Assembly (NCBI GenBank): GCA_029204225.1
Contig: CM055102.1
Coordinates: forward strand, 20,187,861 to 20,251,860
Origin: Diphasiastrum complanatum
Lineage: Eukaryota; Streptophyta; Lycopodiopsida; Lycopodiales; Lycopodiaceae
Reading direction: 5' to 3'
Length of the DNA stretch: 64,000 bases
The translations under genes were made by a program, and so were the position numbers. Positions 59,155 through 64,000 of the stretch are shown here, one piece after another (positions within the stretch are counted from its first letter, which is position 1; each line of letters begins with the position of its first letter). A model generated the notes under the pieces. The model had not been told where the DNA came from. It searched no databases and saw only the letters and a program-made list of their open reading frames with translations.

Positions 59155-59343
59155 TTAGACAATTCCTTCTTGTTTGAGCAAGATATCATCGATCAGTATT
59201 TTGTTTTGCAGCGGTGATGACAAATAATCTCTGACAAAAACACCAGCTTGTTGTTTGCAGTCTTTGGCAAAGTGGCTGGCAGCATATTCTGAATGCTTCC
59301 CTTGTTTTGAGCATGCAGAAACAGTGATGAACCACTTTTGCCA
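59155..59343 (-). CDS. candidate exon, unknown protein
   Basis: After a plausible acceptor (CACCTGCAG|TGG) the minus strand is open for 62 codons to a stop at 59155: 'WQKWFITVSACSKQGKHSEY', 'AASHFAKDCKQQAGVFVRDY', 'LSSPLQNKILIDDILLKQEG'. It is protein-like but not recognised. The other minus frame is also open here, which weakens the case. Its relation to 57966-58172 is unknown. Confidence 0.25.
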   Translation of the reverse strand, partial: WQKWFITVSACSKQGKHSEYAASHFAKDCKQQAGVFVRDYLSSPLQNKILIDDILLKQEGIV

Positions 59344-59552
59344 CTGCAGGTGCATGGTCAGAGAAGACAACATTTGATGCAGAGACTATATGAGCATGTT
59401 TTAACAGCAAGATGTGGAAGTGATTCCAGTCTATTTCATGCTCTCATGGCATTCAATAAAGGCATTGGGAAATACCCAACTGCAAAACTAGAACGTGATG
59501 GATCATGGAAATGCCTCTTTCCACTACATCGTACCAGCAAAGTGAGCCAGCA

Positions 59553-59745
59553 AGTGTGCGGGAGGCCGGCGTTTTGGGCGGGAGGGTACAATTTTTTTAA
59601 AATGGGGAGCTTTTTTTTTGGGGCAGGGTTAGGGTGCCCGTGGAAATGACCCCTCAAGTGTGCGAGCGGGTGGGTGGGAGGGTACAAAATTTGAAAAATA
59701 GGGCATTTTTTTTAGAGGCAAGGTCAGGCTACTCGTGGGGCAGCG
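59553..59745 (+). repeat. degenerate ~105-bp tandem duplication, G-rich
   Basis: 'aagtgtgcgggaggc...gcgggagggtacaa' and 'aagtgtgcgagcgggtggg...tgggagggtacaa' are followed by T-runs, 'aggcaNggt' and 'cgtggNNNN', in the same order twice. A third partial unit starts near 59815 ('acaagtctacgagcgggc'). Confidence 0.6.
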
Positions 59746-59859
59746 CAACTGCTGCCAACAAAAAACATGAAAAAGGGTCCTGGTTAGCTCTCACGTTACC
59801 CGGCACAGCGATGTGAGCCCACAAGTCTACGAGCGGGCAATGCAGGGTTTTGGACTGAT

Positions 59860-59860
<1 letters not shown>

Positions 59861-59885
<25 letters not shown>
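59861..59885. repeat. (GA)n microsatellite
   Basis: About twelve GA units. Confidence 0.95.
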
Positions 59886-59890
<5 letters not shown>

Positions 59891-60464
59891 ATGTCCCCTC
59901 CCTTGCACGTGTCCCTGCCCCCTCCCCACACCCCCGCCACCCTCCCAGCACGCTCTCCCGGCGTGCCCTCCCCTCGCGCCCTCCCTTTGCCCTACCTGCT
60001 CCCTTGCTACGCCTTCCCATTTACTTGAACTGAGAAAAGCAGACAATTCTAACCATAACTCAACTATTGTTTCCATCATTTTAATTTGATGCTCAAGATA
60101 AACTGTTATTAAAGAATCTAGACAATTAAAGTCCAAGCAACATACACTAAACATATTCAAGTCAATGAATGTGATAAGAAACCGTGACACAAATTCGGCA
60201 CTCCTTGCATGGTGGCATGTAATGTGCAAAGCTCCAAACAAAGGATAACATGAAACATGGGATGTCTATACAAATTCTTCTCGTGTGACCTTAGATGAGA
60301 ACATCTTCTCAAACTTGCAAGCATATGAAAACTTAAAAAGAAGCCCAACCACGTAAAGAATTTGCATACCTCCGATTTTTGACAAAATTATAGCATGGGA
60401 CTCACTAAAAATACCAAGTATCCAACAATAAATAACACGGGGAAGTTCCCAAAAGAAACTGCAA

Positions 60465-60638
60465 ATTCTCTGCTGCTGCTTGCCAATGCTTGTTGTCACT
60501 GTTGCCTCACCCAGGATTGGAAACCCTTCCTCCCTACCAACAGCATCTGTTGTTTCTGCTAGCTCCTTTACCTCCTTTTCACCCGCTCTGCTTCCGCTCA
60601 GCCCAAGCTCCGATCACCCCCCACGGCTTCACCATCAT
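60465..60638 (-). pseudogene. eIF4B N-terminal fragment, frameshifted
   Basis: eIF4B stimulates the RNA helicase eIF4A during translation initiation. On the minus strand, ATG at 60638 opens 'MMVKPWGVIGAWAERKQSG' and then a TGA (60579-60581). Plant eIF4B starts with a 'KPWG.iGAWA..aE' motif of just this kind. One base away the frame stays open with 'EKEVKELAETTDAVGREEGF' and 'PILGEATVTT', matching the acidic stretch and the 'sFPsLkEA' block that follow in eIF4B. So a one-base frameshift splits the exon. The Lys-rich and RNA-binding parts downstream were not found. It is either a truncated pseudogene or a first exon with an assembly error. Confidence 0.5.
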
Positions 60639-60701
60639 CCACGCCCAGGCGCCCTCCTTCCTTCCCTTGTTTCTTCCTTTCGATCGCTCACAAAAACAAA
60701 T

Positions 60702-60738
60702 GAGAGAGAGAGAGAGAGCGTGAGAGCGAGAGAGAGAT
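60702..60738 (-). repeat. (CT)n tract upstream of the eIF4B-like ATG
   Basis: GA-rich on the plus strand with two GC interruptions, so CT on the sense strand of the eIF4B-like fragment, 64 nt before its ATG. The position mirrors the CT tract upstream of TIM44. Confidence 0.85.
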
Positions 60739-60739
60739 A

Positions 60740-61265
60740 ACTCTCTTATTTTCAAAATTAGTTTCAAAAACAAAGGGAAAAGGTTCCCAGGCCGTGTGAG
60801 CGCTCCGTTATGCGTTAGTGGGCAGTGTGACCTGCCCGAGAAGATTATTCTCTCCAATCTTGAGGCTCAAATGGTAGTTATGGTGGAGTTCTTTTTAGCT
60901 AAACATGCTGTTTTCATTAATAAAAGATGGGAAACCCATCAGAGTACAAAGGAATGCATGTAAAAAGTGTAAAAGCCATAAGGCGAATTGAGATATTGTA
61001 CATCAACTATAACAAAGCAACAATATCACAAAGTAGCTATAAAAACCTACTGCTTGTTGTAAGTCGTTAGCTAAGATAGTTGGAAGTTTAGGTAGTGTAA
61101 GAAGCTGTGAAGCAACTGTTCTGACAAGGCATGTGCAAAATCATCATAGTAAATTTAAGCCGAAAATAGGGCTTTGTAAGGAATGCTCGGTAGGACAAAG
61201 AAACATACCATAAAGTTGTCTAAATATTTTTTTTGGAAACTTCATTTTTCATCTATTTACTCCAT
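60740..61265. other. intergenic, no gene recognised
   Basis: Nothing supportable. Confidence 0.35.
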
Positions 61266-61274
61266 TGGCAATGC

Positions 61275-62130
61275 AAATCATTCTTACTATTGTAGTCATG
61301 TATACAGCTACTACAACCCACAATACAACCATCGAGAACAAACAGGTGGACATTATTAGCCCCCTAGGCCTCAATTTGTTTCACGACCTCCACAAAATCA
61401 ATATCCTCCGTGAAACAATCCACCGGTTCAAATCCAAGAGCTACCTAGGCAAAATCCACAGCAATACCTGCCTCAACTAGGTCCACCTCCAAGGAGACAC
61501 CCTGATAGAGGAACTCCACAAAATCGAGTCATTAAAGCACCCGTTCAAACACAATTTGTTGATAATTCCTTTGATCATTCATACCATGCCGATAACACAT
61601 CCAACGCTAGCAGTTACGCACAATATCACGAAGATCCCTCATGCTCCTATAAAGGAGATGAGTAAACAATCTAAAAACTCTGGAAATGCTAGCCATCCAA
61701 GATGGCTACGCTCACCGGATCACAACCCACCTGACCTACCTAAAGTTAATATTGACACTGGTGAGTTTGGTGACCTCCAAGATGTGCTACCAACCACGCG
61801 AAGTTTCTCCCGCCACCTACTGGTTTCGACACGGGTGAGGTAGGGCCCTCAATCAATAAAAGAGCCAGAAAAGATGACAAGGGAACTAAATCATTGGATG
61901 AGTATCTGGCGAAGCCTCCATAGAAGCTAAGGGAAACGCAACCAATCAAGCCAAGACCCAAGATGGCCGATACCACAGAGTCCAAGAAGTTCCAAAGAAA
62001 ATACCCTCAATCCATGGGAGGCAGGCGAGAAGATCTGGACCAGAGCAACTATTCTTTGAGGTCAGACATCATTGCTGCCCTGCAGCCACGGCCCAGAATG
62101 GGAAAGCAAGGTCCTGAAAGACAATAGAAG
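61275..62130 (+). pseudogene. retroelement gag-like Pro/Gln-rich region, plus strand
   Basis: In one plus frame the protein is rich in Pro, Gln, Asn and Tyr: 'YSYYNPQYNHREQTGGHY', 'PPRPQFVSRPPQNQYPP', 'LGPPPRRHPDRGTPQNRV', then 'SYAQYHEDPSCSYKGDE'. Later, with stops between, come 'GPSINKRARKDDKGTKSLDE' and 'YLAKPP', 'MADTTESKKFQRKYPQSM' and 'SNYSLRSDIIAALQPRPRMG'. Such composition occurs in gag C-terminal linkers of gypsy-type elements. The minus-strand copy at 62.6-64 kb has a similar Pro/Gln linker. No catalytic motif was found. Confidence 0.4.
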
Positions 62131-62589
62131 ACTGTAGGAGTATTTAAGGGCACCTGCTTGGAAAAGGATTGATCAAACTTTGCAACAAATTGCGGTTCTC
62201 GGTGTTCGAATCCTTAGAAAAGGAAATGAACACGAGAAAAATGTCAATGAAGCGCCAAGGCGAGCAAGATACGCAAGAGATTCTCAAATGTGCCGAAATG
62301 TAAGAGGTCATTGAGAGATCTCAATTTTGTGAAACAATTTTTGCGGCAAATAAGCACTTGGTTTTACGCAAGCGATCGAAGATCTACACTTTTCCAAGTG
62401 CCAAATGAAGGCGATGTCATTCGATATGTATTGCAGTGTTGGACTGCTATAATGCAAGAATAGGAGGTCAATAGCTTATATTTGGATTGCATGGGATCCT
62501 AAGAGAAATATTCTCTTCTCAAAGGAGATTATATATACTATGGAAACTTGCCCATCTCCCTATTGGATTTTCTGATTCATGAGCCGAGA

Positions 62590-64000
62590 TCCTATCCTGG
62601 ATGTGTTTCAATTGGCAAGGTTTTTACTTGTACAGAACAGGCAGGAGCATCTGGTTTAGATCGGGAACGACAATCCTTCACATGGTGTTCAATGCCGCAA
62701 TTTTCACAAGCTGATAGGAAGCGGAGTTTATCTGAACAACGAATACTTGGGTGTTTACCTGTGCAGATAAAGCATTCTCGTATTTTTGGAAGTTGATGCG
62801 AGGCAAACACAACTTGGTTAGGATCATAGGTTTGGGCATTGGGATCAATTGCTTGAGCATTAGGATCATATGTATAATAAACAATTGTCTCAGTGGTGTA
62901 CTGCGGTTGAGTAGTGCCTTCCACATAATAAGTTGTTGGATCGATGGTATTGGGATCAAGATATTGGACAACTTGTTGTGGAGCAGGTTTGTTAGCGATG
63001 AATTGTTGACATGGTGGTTGGTACTGATTTGGTGCGGTTGGTCATGGTTGGTATACCCCTGGGCGTGGTATGGGCTGTTGTGGAGGGTACAGGCGGTATG
63101 CTCAATACATGGGTCTCGGTGTTGCTGGAAAATGATTTCTCAGGTGAGGGCATTCATTAGCAGTGTGATTCTATGAACAGATTGGACACCAGACATTCTC
63201 TCTTGTTGGAAAAGATTTCTCATGAATCTGTTTCATGGCAGTTTGGAAATCAACAGTGAGTTTATCCATATGAGATTGTTGAGCCTTTTGACAGGTTTCC
63301 ATTTGATGCAAAAGTTCAGAAGATTGGGCAGCATTTTTAAACTTTGGGTGATTAAGACGGTCGGAATTCTTAGATTTATTTTCATGATGGTCAAAGTCGT
63401 CATCAGAACCTTCGTATTCTTCACCGATAACATCAATCATTACGTCTTTATGTTGGTCATAAAGGTCAACTAGTTTTAGTTTGCAGCAGATGTTTTTAGG
63501 GAATCCAACCAAGAACAATTTAATGGCCATACGTTCGGTGATATTTTCATCAACACATTCTACTTTGAGATGTTTAAAATGCTCAATGTAGTTTCAAACA
63601 GACTCTTCACGACGCATCTTGATATGGGTGATTTGGATGAATGGGCTCTGAGTCAGTTTGGATGGTTTGAAACGTTTGATGAGTGCGTCTTTGAGGGTAG
63701 TCTAGGAAGCAAAGTCAGGAGCTTCAAGGTTGAGATACTACTCTTTGGTTGTTCCACAGAGTACCATCGGGAATAGTCGAAGGATGTTTTTAGGGATAGA
63801 ATTCACAAAGAGTACAGATGAATCGTGCTCACTATGGATGATTTCTTAGTAAGTCTGGCGATTTCTGATATAATGGTTTTATTGACAGATGAGAAAAATA
63901 GTGAAAAAGATGAGTTTCTGATAGAACACAGGCTAAATCTCTAAGATAGAATTCGCGAAGCTGCTGGAGGACTGATCTTTGCTAGATCTAGCCTCAATGA
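62590..64000 (-). pseudogene. Ty3/gypsy-type gag with several zinc knuckles
   Basis: Read from the window edge leftward on the minus strand, 'VLFVNSIPKNILRLFP' and 'TLKDALIKRFKPSKLTQSPF' are followed by 'MRREESV', a stop, then 'NYIEHFKHLKVECVDENITE' and 'RMAIKLFLVGFPKN', the Retrotrans_gag pattern ('l..f..rF.p......a...l..l.q...esv.eY..rF..L'). An acidic stretch ('GEEYEGSDDDFDHH') and a Gln-rich coil follow. Then come 'WCPICS..HTANEC', a Pro/Gln linker and 'CFICTGKHPSIRC' with 'CENCGIEHHVKDC', three Cys-rich knuckle-like motifs. Stops at about 63597 and 63170 break it. The element continues beyond the window. Confidence 0.65.

Overview
The window looks like nuclear DNA of a flowering plant. 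It is AT-rich, carries one split housekeeping gene with many short exons, and is otherwise filled with decayed Ty1/copia and Ty3/gypsy LTR retrotransposons, LINE and SINE remnants, (GA)n microsatellites and a satellite-like tandem array. The species cannot be fixed from the sequence. No bacterial-type operon, CRISPR array, rRNA or intact tRNA gene was seen.

Genes. The only gene that appears intact is a minus-strand nuclear gene for mitochondrial import subunit TIM44 (17016-27219). I could thread it through 14 exons with matching phases, giving about 492 codons. Its intron 11 (17833-23836) holds a SINE-like sequence, a Ty3/gypsy gag fragment and, inserted inside that gag, a Ty1/copia element with LTR, primer-binding site and gag. 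Further along are two arms of a ~1.6 kb inverted duplication (36970-38590 and 42120-43735), each with a degenerate MAPKKK-like protein kinase. A short frameshifted piece resembling the N-terminus of plant eIF4B lies at about 60465-60638 on the minus strand. Two minus-strand exon-like ORFs nearby (57966-58172, 59155-59343) are not recognised.

Layout. 0-14 kb: copia fragments (RNase H at 180; protease/pre-integrase at 5.1 kb; gag, integrase end and RT at 8.66-11.03 kb), LTR pieces, a gypsy RT scrap and a small GGTTCGAA-rich element. 14.6-15.4 kb: LINE RT interrupted by an alternating purine-pyrimidine tract. 17-27.5 kb: TIM44. 27.5-36 kb: microsatellites, a solo-LTR-like copy, a ~2.8 kb dispersed repeat and a LINE C-terminal fragment. 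37-43.7 kb: kinase inverted duplication with a degenerate copia element in its loop. 44.3-48.9 kb: the most complete element here, a minus-strand Ty3/gypsy with 5' LTR, gag, zinc knuckle, protease-like region, RT, RNase H and integrase, truncated at its 3' end. 51.1-55.6 kb: a second copy of the 2.8 kb repeat, into which an internally deleted copia element and a 697 bp element with a 10 bp target duplication have inserted. 56-57.2 kb: five ~255 bp tandem units. 61.3-64 kb: two opposed gag-like modules.

No evidence was found for an exotic multi-gene system. The notable items are structural: nested insertions with readable junctions, a hairpin-capable kinase duplication and several small elements with unusual repeat content.
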